A stretch of 64,000 nt of DNA from Dipetalonema caudispina (Eukaryota; Nematoda; Chromadorea; Rhabditida; Onchocercidae). Each line of letters starts with the position of its first letter. Positions within the stretch are counted from its first letter, which is position 1. The DNA is taken from positions 1-64,000 of the forward strand of contig JABVXV010000242.1 in assembly GCA_013365325.1 (NCBI GenBank), read 5' to 3'. Shown in pieces: positions 14,224 through 25,911 of the stretch. Below the pieces are notes generated by a model, which made no database searches, was not told the DNA's origin, and saw only the letters and a program-made list of their open reading frames with translations. A program made the position numbers and the translations under genes.

Positions 14224-17200
14224 AAAAAAATTAGTAACTGACACAACGTTCCAATGATAGTGCTGGATTATTTGCCAAACTCTGAATCATCCTCATCAAA
14301 TATATCAAGATAGCCAGATTGTGCTGCACAATATTGCATCGAACCTTAATTTTAAAATATAGTAGAAGTTTTGAACCATATGATATTAGCGAGAGCAAAA
14401 TCACTTAGAAACAAAAATATTGAACATATTGCAGGATAAAGGAACGAATAAGCAACCAACCCCTTCAACAATTGCCACCGAAAACCTAGGCAGTAATTGT
14501 TGCAAACCTGCATCTGTTTGGAGGCTGTACAACGCTTCCTATAAATCAAGAAATGAGAATTACAGAATCACAGGAACGAAATAACAGATTCGAAATACTA
14601 TGCTGCGTTAGAAAATAAACATATTTATCCATTATTAAATGATATTAGAACCATCCTAATCCCAATGATTCTATGTCCCATCCAACATTAAATTGAAGAT
14701 CCATATTTCATAAGTGTGGCAAAGGTTAACTTCATTATCATTTGCCACTTTTTGCCCAAACTTTGTCATAACATCAAATCAGTGAAGTATAGAAAATCAA
14801 ACAAGCGTACCGTCCTTCTTGTATCATCACTACCCATAATAGCCTCGGTAATTTCTTTAAAGAACACCTGCTGTTCCTGAAGAAAAGCTTATGTTAGATG
14901 AAAATGAGAAGTTTTCTTATTCATATAAAAGTCAATCATAATAAAATAGCCTACAAAGACATTAAAATCAACCAGGTGGAATCTGATTAGCATGCTGCCA
15001 GACTTACATAACTGGTAGAACTGCGAGAACTCCAATGAGCTCGGGAAGTACTGGTGGGATAGTTAGTTTTTGTAAAAGCAGCAATAACTTTAGGCAATTT
15101 GATCATATCTTCTGTTAACTGCCTACTTGTGATATCACAGAAAACTTTCCAAAACCGTGAAATGTACATAACGATATGCCAGACCGTTAGATTGGCATAT
15201 ATATATATTTTTTTTAACTTGGTAAGTAACATCACTCATGGTCATGCTAAGGCACCACGAAAAGTACGAACAATGATCGAATAACATATCAATCCGCAAT
15301 CCAAAAATTAAACAAAAACAGACCACAGAGAGCGCATGTGTAGAAGTTGTTTTGATTTGTACTTGCTCGGTTTGCCGCAGGCCCCTATGTGCCTTTGATA
15401 ATATCGATAGACCCGTATCGACTGCCGTTTTTTCGTTAGCAACTATTACTGGCGCTTCTGTCTGTACCACAGGAGCTGGATTCTCCGGTACAGCTGGTTG
15501 CACACCATCAATAACCAACCAGTGAGCTGAAACGAAGAGTTACTCTTGCACCTCATGACACTGACATAGTGAATTTATTCCACAAGTTCTTCTTGAAACC
15601 TATAGCTCACACGCTGCAATAAACTGAAACATTTGGAAGGAAAAAACGATAACGGAAATGTCTCGATAAATGACATAAAACGGTTTGAAAATTTTCTGCA
15701 TTTCATTAAAGACAACAAATAAAGACTTTGAAATATCAGAAAAAGAATAATTTATCGAGAAATGGACTATAAAAGAGGAAGGAAATCTATTGAAAACTTG
15801 CATTTAATATTGGTTTCAAGAGGTAATTTAGCCGCAGGAGCATTAACTACTGGTGTAATTTCGACATCGCGATCATCGGTAACAAACAAGTCACGTCCCA
15901 ATGAACCAGCAAAACGGAAAGGCAATCCTTCTTTTACGGTGAAACCAAATAAAGGCTAGAACAATATTTTTGATTATACTATCTTCCTCTTCCCTTTATT
16001 TTAAGGTTATCTAAAGAGGAGATTTCGAATACTCGATTCTTTTATAGAAAGAGAAATTCAGACTTCTTCAAATAAAAGAAGAATATTTAGCCTTTAACAT
16101 ATTGGAATCAGGAGTACACAGGACAGAAAAACAGGTTCAAAATAAGCGTCATGCTAATCCCCACCTGCTATACATTAAGGTTATTCATTAAAATCAATTA
16201 AGATTTAGAAAACTTGGATAGACACCTTATCTTTCCAAGGTGCGTGGCGTTCTTATTTACTCCCTCCCTTGCATTTGTTTATAAAAATGCATAAACCGAA
16301 TTTTGAAAAAAAAAATACTAGTGATCTGTTTACGAATAGTAAAAATTTTTTGAAAAAATTTTTGTGGTTTTTTAAATTCTAAACTACGGCAAAAAATACC
16401 GGATAGCCATCCAATGTAAATGCTGAATCGATGTCCTCCGCCGTGACGCGCCTACGACGACCGTGTACAGCAAATTTCTTTGCCTGTTCAATTGCCATCT
16501 GAAAACAACCAAAGATGTCAGTAGTTATTAAAAAACCGAAAGAAGGGTATACCGGAAGAAAAATAGGAGGTTGGTACATGTAAGTGCTTTTGAGATAGCA
16601 CGCTGTTACCTTCACCGCATATGTTGTTTGAATTGCTATTTGAGATGCGCAAACATCGGGAAGCCCTGCTATGCCAACGGATTCTGCCACTACCTAGAAC
16701 TCATACTTGAATTTTATATTCAAATTTACAGGAAGAATGAGTCTCTGTCCAATCTAAGTTTGCACATGCAAAAAGGAGAAATAGCAAGTGAGACTGCATT
16801 CAATGACTATAAAACATGGAGAATTGAAAAAACGTCAGTCGAACAAAAATTACCTTAACATACGAAATGCCGTATTCTGCATCCACGTTTGCTGTTCCAG
16901 AACTGCTGGTATGTGTATTTGTTGTACCTATTAACAGTGTGTATTCATGGAAAACCTCAGAAAACGCTTGAAATTAAGAAATTTAATACACTACAGAATC
17001 AAATATGCATGTTGTTATTGAGCCAATATCTACGAGGATTTCCATTTTCTCAGCCTTAGGCAAAATTACATCAATGAAGGAATCTTTTTTTTTCAATGCA
17101 GTGTGAATTTACTTCTACAAACTATTAAGCTTGCTATGCTGTGAGACTCCACTATTACTTAAATTTTAAATTCCCTTGTTTAATGTTCATTAGGTTCCAT

Positions 17201-17502
17201 TTAAAGTTTCGCAATTACATTTGCATCCCAAATTATAGCACTAATAGCTTAGTCAACTGTGGATCAATAGAATGGTTTATCTGGCACATACTGCTAACGC
17301 CAAAAAAAAGCTAATACATAAGATAATCGAATAGTTCAAGTGATCTCAATAACCTTTAATTTCATCATTCTTTATCAAACTATTAATAAAATTACTTGCG
17401 AAAAACCATAACAAGACCTAATACAGATGATAAACACCAACCAGATGTACTAGCAACATTCTGATGGCCACCATTAATCATACGCTGAACATTATTTGGC
17501 AT
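12209..17502 (-). CDS. TAF6: Transcription initiation factor TFIID subunit 6
   Basis: TFIID subunit that pairs with TAF9 through its histone fold and supports RNA polymerase II initiation in the nucleus. Sixteen exons from ATG 17502: 17442-17502, 16854-16927, 16610-16693, 16400-16498, 15802-15955, 15324-15526, 14811-14876, 14461-14538, 14243-14344, 13891-14015, 13592-13718, 13214-13336, 12988-13088, 12645-12762, 12283-12516, 12209-12229. The model closes at 589 aa. Residues about 43-106 are the histone fold ([24 protein letters not shown]). PLFGF and [12 protein letters not shown] follow, then [16 protein letters not shown]. Residues 226 to about 465 form the conserved TAF6 C-terminal HEAT region ([51 protein letters not shown]). 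A six-glutamine run begins at residue 506, followed by an S/P/Q-rich tail. The intron between exons 5 and 6 has a GC donor. The upstream gene on the same strand is SPCS2. Confidence 0.95.
12499..12516 (-). repeat. Short CAG/CAA run encoding glutamines in TAF6
   Basis: Four CAG codons followed by two CAA codons at the 5' end of TAF6 exon 15, directly after the splice acceptor. The encoded six-glutamine stretch opens the low-complexity tail, and length variation here is plausible. Confidence 0.85.
14193..14230. repeat. Poly(A) tract in a TAF6 intron
   Basis: Almost pure A on the plus strand with a single G, so poly(T) in the sense of the minus-strand gene. It lies between the exons at 14243-14344 and 13891-14015, near the donor side of that intron. 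Confidence 0.9.
15527..15801 (-). other. GC-AG intron of TAF6
   Basis: The donor reads AAAT|GCAAGT at 15802/15801 and the acceptor TTTCAG ends at 15527. Only this donor keeps the frame and gives the conserved junction ...NIK-SHWLVIDG, where human TAF6 has LK-AHWL. Nearby GT dinucleotides shift the frame or run into a stop. Confidence 0.85.
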
Positions 17503-18689
17503 TACACCGTTTCCACTCTTACAGTGCTGAACAGCGGGATTAAAAAAATCAACCGCGTTTATCACGAAACCTCACAAACTACTAGGACACTAAATATCAA
17601 TCCACAAATTTCGAATGGAATAAATTTTCACATTCAAATCACCTGAAAATAAAATCTTAATTGTGAAGAAGCATGATAAGTGTTAAAGGTATGAACTCGA
17701 TGTGCCGCACATTCAGAGATCAACATTGGCAAAAAACTCACCTGCAAAGCAGCGAATCGCCGGAACTTCCCTTATACGCTAATATCAGTACACAAATGCA
17801 GATATTTTACACGAAATACATGGTCAAACGTATGTGAACAACAATATCCAGATGTTCATGGATAAGCTAACTTCACATACTTCATTATTACTAAAAATTT
17901 TCGGGAGATTCTTTAATTTCAAATGAACGCCTTCACAGTTGTAATGGATATATGAGCATGGTGGTTGACACCATCACTTAACCATAGGATCACAGTTAAA
18001 ATAAAAACAATTTACCTACTCGATCAAAATGGACAGTAAAAGGTAGGAGAAAAGCATAAAGAAAAACAATGTTTAGAAAATACATTTCAAAATCATAGTG
18101 ATACTTTTTGAATAAAAGACAGTATACTATAGCTTGAAATAGTTTTGCTTAAAAAAAAACAAACAAAATAAAGGAAATAAAATAAATACCTTCCACCCAC
18201 TTTTTCTCCAGGAAAAATAAACAGTCAGCGAGACTCCACCAAGCTTACCCACAATTCATCTTAAGATTTTAAGGATAAGAACCAGAAACAGTCTCGATAA
18301 AGTAAAGCATTTCAACAGACTGAAACTAAGATTGTTCACCGTAAAAAGATTAAACGAATGAACTGATAACTAACAGATATGCTATCACACATATGTATTT
18401 GCAAAACAGCAATAATCACCTACTTCATTACATTGATAAATAGAAATATCCTAACATAAATAACAACACTTCTTTCCGCTTGAAACTAAAAAATAGAAAT
18501 TTTATAGAAAAACAAAAGATGTTCAATTTTAGATGGTACACAGAACGCTAACTTGTTGTTCGAAAAAAAAAAATTCCTTCTAAATTTCTCAAATATAAAG
18601 GCTTCAAATGAAAAGTTATCTTTTTCATGAAGCAAATGTGATGCGACAGAACAGTTGAGCGTAACCACCACCAGAGTCTTCGTCTTTGG
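17503..18689. other. Intergenic, TAF6 5' flank and SPCS2 3' flank
   Basis: About 1.2 kb between two minus-strand genes. Nothing coding was recognised. The spacing is long for a nematode operon, so shared transcription is possible but not supported. Confidence 0.5.
17527..17528 (-). promoter_or_regulatory. Probable trans-splice (SL) acceptor of TAF6
   Basis: A TTCAG acceptor lies 24 nt upstream of the TAF6 ATG, with an in-frame TGA further upstream and no 5' exon found. This fits spliced-leader addition, as is common in nematodes. It is inferred. Confidence 0.4.
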
Positions 18690-20527
18690 TCACCCGTCTT
18701 TTCTCAATACACTGCTAATAATATGTGCTAATTCTTTTTCCAGGATTGGCAGAACAATAACACCTTCTTCATCTATGAATGCTCCTACAGATTTCAGAAC
18801 CTGAAATGTTGGACAACATTTTTCTAGCAAAAATTATTAGGGACAACAGTTTATACTTGTTATTGATATATCCCTTAAACCGTTTCCAATATCAATACAT
18901 AAAGTTTATGAACAGCTGTTTCAACGAATTTTCAGAAGAATGGTATGACATGGAAAACACTAGTTTTATATTTTACTTCAGTATGCTGCCAAAACATCGG
19001 CGAGTTTCCTTTACTTATCTTTAAATTAAGGGTATATTATTAGCGGACAAATTTATAGAAATATACGATATGTTCATTTACAATCTGAAAAAAAGGCTAC
19101 ATACTTTGATGTATCCCGTACGTGATTCTTGTATGTACTCAGCTTCCAGGGTATACTTGTCATCGTATCTGTAAAATCGGCAATCTATGATCAGATTAAA
19201 AGTTTTTCTCCAATTACAGAAATTCTTAGCATTTTATATATATAAAATGAATAAAGATTATTTGGAAATACGAAACCAACTTTTTGATCGATGATGACCA
19301 TTTCCAATATCTTTTCGGAGCTCGTCCACTTGGATCCACTTCTACGCCTTGATAGAAAGTACCTTTTTCAACATACCATTGGTACAGTTGTAAAACACCC
19401 ATTAATATAAAATATGTAATAGAACATGTTGCAAGCACCTAAAATTTCCATAAAACAACTTATATTGCATAAACAACATAAAATTATAAAGACAATATAA
19501 AACTTTAAAAAAAAGAATGAATGATCAACAGCTAAATTCTGTTTATGCAGCAACAGTAAAAGGCTGCATAGAATTTATGCGTAAATGTAAATATAACATC
19601 GAGCTTAAGAAGGAATCACCGGTTTAGATCTTGGAAATGGTTCACTGTAATCGTATATGAGAGCAACAGCAGCAAAAGCAACAGCAATAGTAGATATTAT
19701 TAATCGTCCATCTGCTAGTGTATGTTTCTCAGTCCAAGTGTCATATTTCTCATTGAAAATCTAAATTTTTCTGAAGATCGCAAATAGAAAAATTATTTCC
19801 ACAATACAGAAACTGATAGCCCCACCACTCATCGTCCTATCCATTACTACGAGTATAAAAAACTTCCATTAATCTCGGAGATATGACAAATAATGAACTG
19901 TAATGAAGCTCAAAATCTATATTCATCTATCATTTTTTAAATCGTAGATGGAAGATGGAAGGATACAATTTATTCGGTATCCCAAGAACAACCTTGAAAC
20001 TGTTCTGAAGGCTGAGCTGATAATTAAGTGATATTCTTGCAGTGATCTTACATCCAATAACTTTTTGAAAACTTAAACTGGCTTTAACCTTTCTGACTGC
20101 ATCGTCAATTGTGTTTCTTACGCTTGGCCCATCCCACTTATTGACTCGCAGATGATCACAAGATTTATCGATCACTGTTTTAGAAGCTGTTCCACTACTC
20201 TGTGAATTCTGAAAAAGACTTAGAAAACACTGTGTTAAACCACCAGGATAATACAGTAGTGGATACTACAGGCATCAATCCGGGCTTGTTAATTTGTGGA
20301 ACAGTAACTTCTTATTTTCACTCAAGTGATTATTTTCTCGAGTCCCTAGGTGTAAAAAAAATCCATAAATTAACCAAGGGTTATGCAATAAATGAAGATT
20401 TAAAAATAAACAAAAGATGGAAGCAAACAAAGAAGTAAGGATTACTTCTCGTCATATTTCAAAGGATTTAAGCATAAATAAATCCAGAACAATCATAAGA
20501 ACAAAATATGCTTACTTTAGACGGCAT
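18690..20527 (-). CDS. SPCS2: Signal peptidase complex subunit 2
   Basis: Accessory subunit of the ER signal peptidase complex, which removes signal peptides from secretory proteins. Six exons from ATG 20527: 20516-20527 (only MPSK), 20089-20208, 19620-19760, 19281-19438, 19105-19168, 18690-18800. It closes at 201 aa, near the usual SPCS2 length of about 220. Conserved pieces: VNKWDGPSVRNTIDDAV (human KINKWDGSAVKN..LDD), KYDTWTEKHTLADGRL, a first membrane helix (about residues 65-83) followed by YDYSEPFPRSKPVL, a second helix (about 92-110, TCSITYFILMGVLQLY), then RYWKWSSSIKKYDDKYTLE and a C-terminal VGAFIDEEGVIV. All intron phases agree. The 12-nt first exon ends at a GTAAGC donor. Confidence 0.93.
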
Positions 20528-20529
20528 AA

Positions 20530-20531
20530 CT
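20530..20531 (-). promoter_or_regulatory. Probable trans-splice acceptor of SPCS2
   Basis: GATTGCAG ends 2 nt before the SPCS2 start codon. A 2-nt leader is typical of SL-trans-spliced nematode mRNAs. It is inferred from position only. Confidence 0.4.
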
Positions 20532-21534
20532 GCAATCTTTTCGTTAAAAATATTGTCTGAAATATGTGTTTTAAATGAAAAATGTATCAACATTTTGCAA
20601 AAAAGACGTCGGTAGTGATTTCTGCTTCAGCCGAATCCTTTTAACTTTACCTCACACCTCGTACATTACTAGAAGTGCAGAACATTAAATATCATGGACA
20701 AAAAAAGAAACCCATGAATACTCGGAGATGATTTATAACTTTCCATGACAAGCAAAAACTTACCATTTCCTACCAAGAAAGATAATCAAAGTTAATACTT
20801 CATCACTTCAAAATCTTTGAAATATGGACAAGATCAGAGATTCTAAAATCGCTTGCTCCATTACCGATTTGCGGATGATAGTTTAACGTTGCATACCCTA
20901 TGTCCAGAACTGAATCTAACACATAATTGATAGTGATAGAGTACAGTGAAAGCATATAAAACTCCAATCGCTAAATATCCTATCATTATCTACAAAAGAG
21001 TTTCCTATCTTTCATCGAAATAAATGTCAATGGATCACATTTTCCAACATACCAGATGAGTGCAGCACAGAGAAATTAATAATCAGAATTTTGCATCTGG
21101 GTTCATAGCACCACAGATTCCCCATTGATATGTGCACTAAGAATCACAAATTACTTAATTATTCGAGGTACGATGAGCTCAACTATCCAGCTTCGATGTC
21201 CATAAACTTATCATTCACGTTCGAGGTCCATAAACTACTCAGTCAGTCAAGCTCAAAGTATTATGAAGTATACAACTACTTCGACATAAAGAAGAAAGCT
21301 TTTCTGTGAAATGATAAAGTGACTGAACGAAAAATTGTAATCTGACTTAGAAAAGTTAGAAACATGGTAAACAGATAGCTTTAACACGTGAAGCATTTTG
21401 AAAATTATTAATTTTAGGTCCACAATTATCAAGAAAATCATATTTTATTGAATGGCACTACACTCCAAATGACTTGTCTTCTTCGATTAGCAGTGCAAAC
21501 CTACATATCCGGTCTACGTTCCGGAACTCTTCCT

Positions 21535-21593
21535 ATGCCTACGCCAGAAAGCGGCAGTAACACCTCAACAACACACGTCACCACGGTGCTAGG
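21535..21593 (+). CDS. Candidate first exon of an unrecognised gene
   Basis: ATG 21535 opens MPTPESGSNTSTTHVTTVL and ends, in phase 2, at a GTAAAC donor. The segment is clearly richer in G+C than its flanks. A frame-compatible continuation would be an acceptor near 21706 leading into an aromatic-rich frame up to 21911 (FDRYFLVGIGTRD, RRIWFMWLE). The opposite strand is also open here, so the strand is uncertain. No family is recognised. Confidence 0.2.
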
Positions 21594-21777
21594 GTAAACT
21601 ACCAGACAAAAAAGAAATTTCTTGGTCCAACATCCACCTTTAGTTAGACATCAAAGATAAATTAAGAAACATACAAATATAAAGAGAATAAAGAAAAGCA
21701 GAGATTCTCATTGATATTGGAAGATTTCCAACTGTGGTTTCACAACGAAAACATGTCATTCGATCGATATTTTCTAG

Positions 21778-22134
21778 TTGGTATTGGTACACGTGATTGT
21801 TATTCATATGTTTGGATTGTTTGGTCGTGTTTGCGGGGTTATGTTCGTAGGATATGGTTTATGTGGCTTGAACTTACGTACACGTGTACCTTACTACATT
21901 TCCACATATAAGTTTAGTCTTTTTCCCATATACCATGAGTTTTTTCCACAATGGTCGGAGACCGATTATCCTAAAGGTGTTGTGTCTCCTGCGGTATATG
22001 ACTTGCAGCTAGCAACCAGACTTTACAGAATATTGTGGCGACTTGTAATACGAATTCATTTGAGAAGGGTTATGCATGTTGTGTCCTCAGTAATGTTTCT
22101 TGCTCGTCGCATGCATTCTTCCTCAGATACGTAG
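21778..22134 (+). CDS. Unassigned 118-codon open frame
   Basis: A long open frame for this AT-rich DNA. It begins with a hydrophobic part (MFGLFGRVCGVMFVGYGL) directly after an acceptor-like TTTTCTAG at 21777, followed by a mixed basic part (RLYRILWRLVIRIHLRRV). A different frame at 21711-21911 overlaps it, so only one can be real. No family is recognised and it may be chance. Confidence 0.2.
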   Translation: MVLVHVIVIHMFGLFGRVCGVMFVGYGLCGLNLRTRVPYYISTYKFSLFPIYHEFFPQWSETDYPKGVVSPAVYDLQLATRLYRILWRLVIRIHLRRVMHVVSSVMFLARRMHSSSDT

Positions 22135-22451
22135 AAAGGGCAAGATTTGGTGTAATATTATTAGTTATTATATCGTATGCCAGTTCCCAGTTTTGTTTCG
22201 TAGCGAAGCGATACGAAATGTTTTTGGCATGTTATATTTTAAATTAATGAGGAATGTGCAGTGGCGCTGCATAGGAAACTCAAGGGTTACGTTTGTTTTG
22301 ATTGAAATCTGTTTGCAGGAGTTGTGATCTCATTTTTTGCTCTTTGACTTGCCTTCGAACAAAGGGTTTGCTGTGAAGCTTACGTTAAATTTCATCAGTG
22401 AGTATACACTACAAGTTATTAATTTTGCAAGTCCCCTGTTTGTGTCGAGGA

Positions 22452-25400
22452 ATGGATGATAGCATTGTTGACAACAAACTTAATATGTCGCTGGGTTAGT
22501 TTTACTGAGTTTTCTTTGATGAACATGATAAATTTATTCTGACTTTCGTAATTTTACGTGATGTGATTCTCAAGTTCATCAACTTTTCGCTTGTTTCATT
22601 CGACTTCCAGTGAACCTTTGTTCAACTTTACTGAATCAGTCCAATTTATGTTGGATCGCTTACAGTTTTTTATCTATGAGAATTTTAAATTTATTTCGGT
22701 CTTTTGTTTTTGTAACGAAGTTTTATGGTTAGTTTTCCAATCATATAGATGATATAATCAAGAAGGAACGTAAAGCGAAGCAGCGACAACAAGATGGTGG
22801 TATGCAAGGGACAGCAAGAAAACGTATGGTTCCAAAGCGCATCAATAGGGTAATTTTTGATCTTAGTGTACTTTTTTTCACATAAGTGAACATTAGTTGT
22901 AAATTTTGCAAATCAGCGCTAGTCATCAGGTATCACTTGTTATGCAACTGTATTTATAATATTGAATGAGCTTTATTCTACAAACCGAATAGAGATGTTA
23001 TTTTACGTCTTAATCACCTGCTCTCTTTCGCAGGATTTACAGTGAAATATTGGGAAATTTTTAGGGTAAGCGATCAATCGCTATGCGTTCAGTTGTACGT
23101 AGAAACCGCCAGCAAACTGCTGTAAATGGTGGGCTCTCCTCAGCAGCCGCAATGAAAGTTGTCAATAGACTTGTCAAGGTCTTTTCAATTTCATTTTGGT
23201 CTGCTAATTTACGTCTTTCATGGTGTTTCTACTTATTGTCTTCTTTGATAGTTGTCAGCTCGTACATGAGGCATGATTTTGCTTGATTTCTAATTTTCTT
23301 TTCATCAATATTAATTTTAATTTGTCATACTTCAGAAAGCGATTCGACGACGAGCCAATCAGTCACTTATAAATCGTGCGGTGACATTGCGTCGTCGCGC
23401 CCTTCAACGAAATTCTGCTGTGAGACCAGCCGTATGTTCAGCTGCCATTCCTCTTTTTGTATGGGCTGCAAATGAGTTGGAAAGCGCTCTTCACACAGGG
23501 CCCAGCTGCGTTGTAATGTGCTGCTAAATGACTGGAACCCAATGATTTTAAAATGATCACCGCCAAATTTGACGGTTCGACAAAGGCAGCAGAAATAGTG
23601 CCTTGTGAACAAAGATGACGTCGAGGACTGTTGTTGAAGAACTAGAAACAGAAATTGTTGTGGCGTGATGTTACATCAAATCCATGCGTCGCATTGTGAT
23701 GGAGTTTTCTTGGCGATTGCCTAACTTCTTGCATCACATAGCTTTAACCGCAGGAGGAGGTTTGCCGTCAGAATGCCAAAGGCACTAAACCAGCCCTAAT
23801 TATTATTATTACCATTATTATTATCATTATTATTATAACCATGAAAGAATGGTCTTTGATGGGTTCTTGACTTGATGTTTTGAAAACTCTATGGAATGTG
23901 AGTGGTGGCCGCCATTTACTGTACTGTACACACGAGACGGACAATGATTTTAGAAAAAAAATTACGATCGAACCGAACGGTATGACGAACATCCGGTGAA
24001 GTTTTTTGTTCGTTGTTGATGAGTTTTGAACGAAATGAAAGGCTTTTTATTCATTGCTTTTTTCCCATTATTTTCATTATTGCGGCTTGCATCGCACTTT
24101 GTGTGAAGAGTAGAAAAGACTCCTGTTTTCCAAGTTCAGGAAGTGGGTTTTTGTGAAATGACCGGTAATTTTATAAGGATCGATTAGACTGGATGGTCAT
24201 GGGTAACTTTTATTTTCAGGTGAGGGGAATACGTGCACGCAGACAATCAGCAGTTGTTGGGTCACGTCTCATGGGCCGTTTGTCTGGTGTTAGTCAACGC
24301 TCACGTGCAATTCGTGGAAATATGAGGAGTGCGCGGAGACAGCCAGTAATCTTTACTTCACCTCAGGTCACACCGATTTGTTCTTTTAAATGATGTTAGT
24401 TGTTTGGTTATGTTTGGGGTATCTTTTTATATCACTTCATTTGTCGTTTCAGGTGGTACGCGGTCGAGGATTATCGCACATGGGCCAACTTGCTAGTGAT
24501 AGTGAGGCATTTATGGTTGAACAACGTGAAATGTAAGTTTGTAAATTATTCAGTCGAGTTGTCTTTTTAAATTCGCATCGGGGAAAGGAAAAGTGGTACA
24601 TTACACTTAAAATATTGATCTCTAAAGAAGTAAATGAGGAAGGTCTTGCAAGGCAAAACAAATTGCTTAGAGATAAGTCTGAAGACACAGGTCATGACAA
24701 CTATTATGTCAAGTAGTAAGGTATGGTTTTGATTGTAGTGCTCGCCCAATGCTTCAACAAAAAGTATTACGCCGTGAAGTAGTAGCTGCACAACCACGTC
24801 GTGAAGTTATCATGCACCGTCGTCCACGTCCAGTGGTAGTTGAACAACAGCCCATAATTATTCGTCGTGGAGGAATACGTAAACGCGCTATTTTGAACGA
24901 ACCAAGTGTTGTCGTTGTTAGAAATGCGGTGAATTATTTATAAAAAGATTTGTTTTCAAGATTATTGCTGTCGTTTATTGTTTCACTTCGAAAATTACTA
25001 TTCCGATCGTAATGTAATGTTTCAGCCGCGACAAGTTCAGTTTCGCGCACAGCCTGAATTTGGACGTGTTCAACGTGTTGTCAACATCCGGCCACGTAAT
25101 CGTATAATGCGCAAAGCGCAATATGTCGTCAACCCAAATGCAGCGCAGATGCGTAAAGCATTGGGGATTGGTTTACGAAGAGTAGGTTTTTACAAGTTGT
25201 GTTTGGTACGTTTATATGCTGTGAGTGAAGTACGCATTTTGTTAAGTTGGTACTGTTAATAGTATTTGCTTGCTTTGCATGCAATAAATTCTGTTGTTCA
25301 TAGAATGGTAGGATTTTCTTGAAGATTACGAGGATACCAGTTATTTATGTATTATGATACGTATATGGTGCTTTCTGTGGGGTAGAGTGCTTTTCAGACT

Positions 25401-25570
25401 TCCGACTTTCTAACAAAAGATATGTTGAAGAATGACTCTTCGACTTTTTTCTGTAGTTTTATGAATTTCAGTCGGAGCCACAGCGTTTTGAATCAAGCAG
25501 CACGTTTCTTCAACGCATACCGGTAGCGAATCGTCGAGGACGTGGTTTTCAGAATGTGCTTTACAATTAA
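22452..25570 (+). CDS. Arginine-rich protein with UAP56-binding motif, candidate mRNA export adaptor
   Basis: Nine exons: 22452-22494, 22749-22849, 23065-23178, 23336-23431, 24220-24366, 24453-24532, 24739-24928, 25026-25181, 25472-25570. It closes at 341 aa. Residues 11-19 read NMSLDDIIK, the helix by which ALYREF and UIF (FYTTD1) bind the RNA helicase UAP56/DDX39B. The rest is very rich in Arg, Val and Gln (RRNRQQ, RRRALQRN, RRQSAVVGSR, RREVIMHRRPRPVVVEQQ) and ends RRGRGFQNVLYN. I see no RRM, so it resembles UIF in architecture rather than ALYREF. By analogy it would be a nuclear RNA-binding adaptor joining mRNP to the export machinery. The motif is split by the first intron between SL and DDIIK. 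RG and RR clusters are possible methylation sites. Orthology to FYTTD1 is not shown; only the motif and composition match. Confidence 0.8.
23806..23840. repeat. ATT/TTA trinucleotide repeat in an intron
   Basis: An imperfect run of ATT units inside the 788-nt fourth intron of the UAP56-motif gene. Confidence 0.8.
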
Positions 25571-25905
25571 TTCATTTTTTTCTCTGCTGTTATATATGCC
25601 GACAGGCAACTGACCTGTTATGCTCATTTATTTTTTCTGACATAAATTTATCAGTGCGCCACTTCCTAGTTAGTAATGAACGAATTTATTTTACTTTTCA
25701 AATATAGTTGGTTACCGAATCGGTTATTTAATCTCCTATAAGTCATAATCTCTTTTGTTTGAGAAATGAAGTGGTAAGGGTCGTCGCTGTCATTATGGTT
25801 CGAAGACTGTTTGACTAGTTTTTTCACTAATCACCATTGCTTTTACTATTCGTTATTTACTTTTATTCTGTTTTGTGGTGATATCTGCGGTTAATTTTTA
25901 TACAT

Positions 25906-25911
25906 AATAAA
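25906..25911 (+). terminator. Candidate poly(A) signal AATAAA
   Basis: AATAAA lies 336 nt after the stop of the UAP56-motif gene, on its strand. It is the first good match seen downstream. Confidence 0.4.

Larger units (their letters stand above)
20528..22451. other. Intergenic with unassigned open segments
   Basis: This separates the divergent SPCS2 (minus) and UAP56-motif (plus) genes, so it should hold both promoters. Within it lie a GC-richer stretch at about 21484-21593 and open frames at 21711-22134, described as separate candidates. No other signal was found. Confidence 0.4.

Noticed and set aside
17503..20527. SPCS2-TAF6 operon
   Set aside because: Same strand, but about 1.2 kb apart, longer than usual nematode operon spacing, and there is no SL2-type evidence in the sequence alone.
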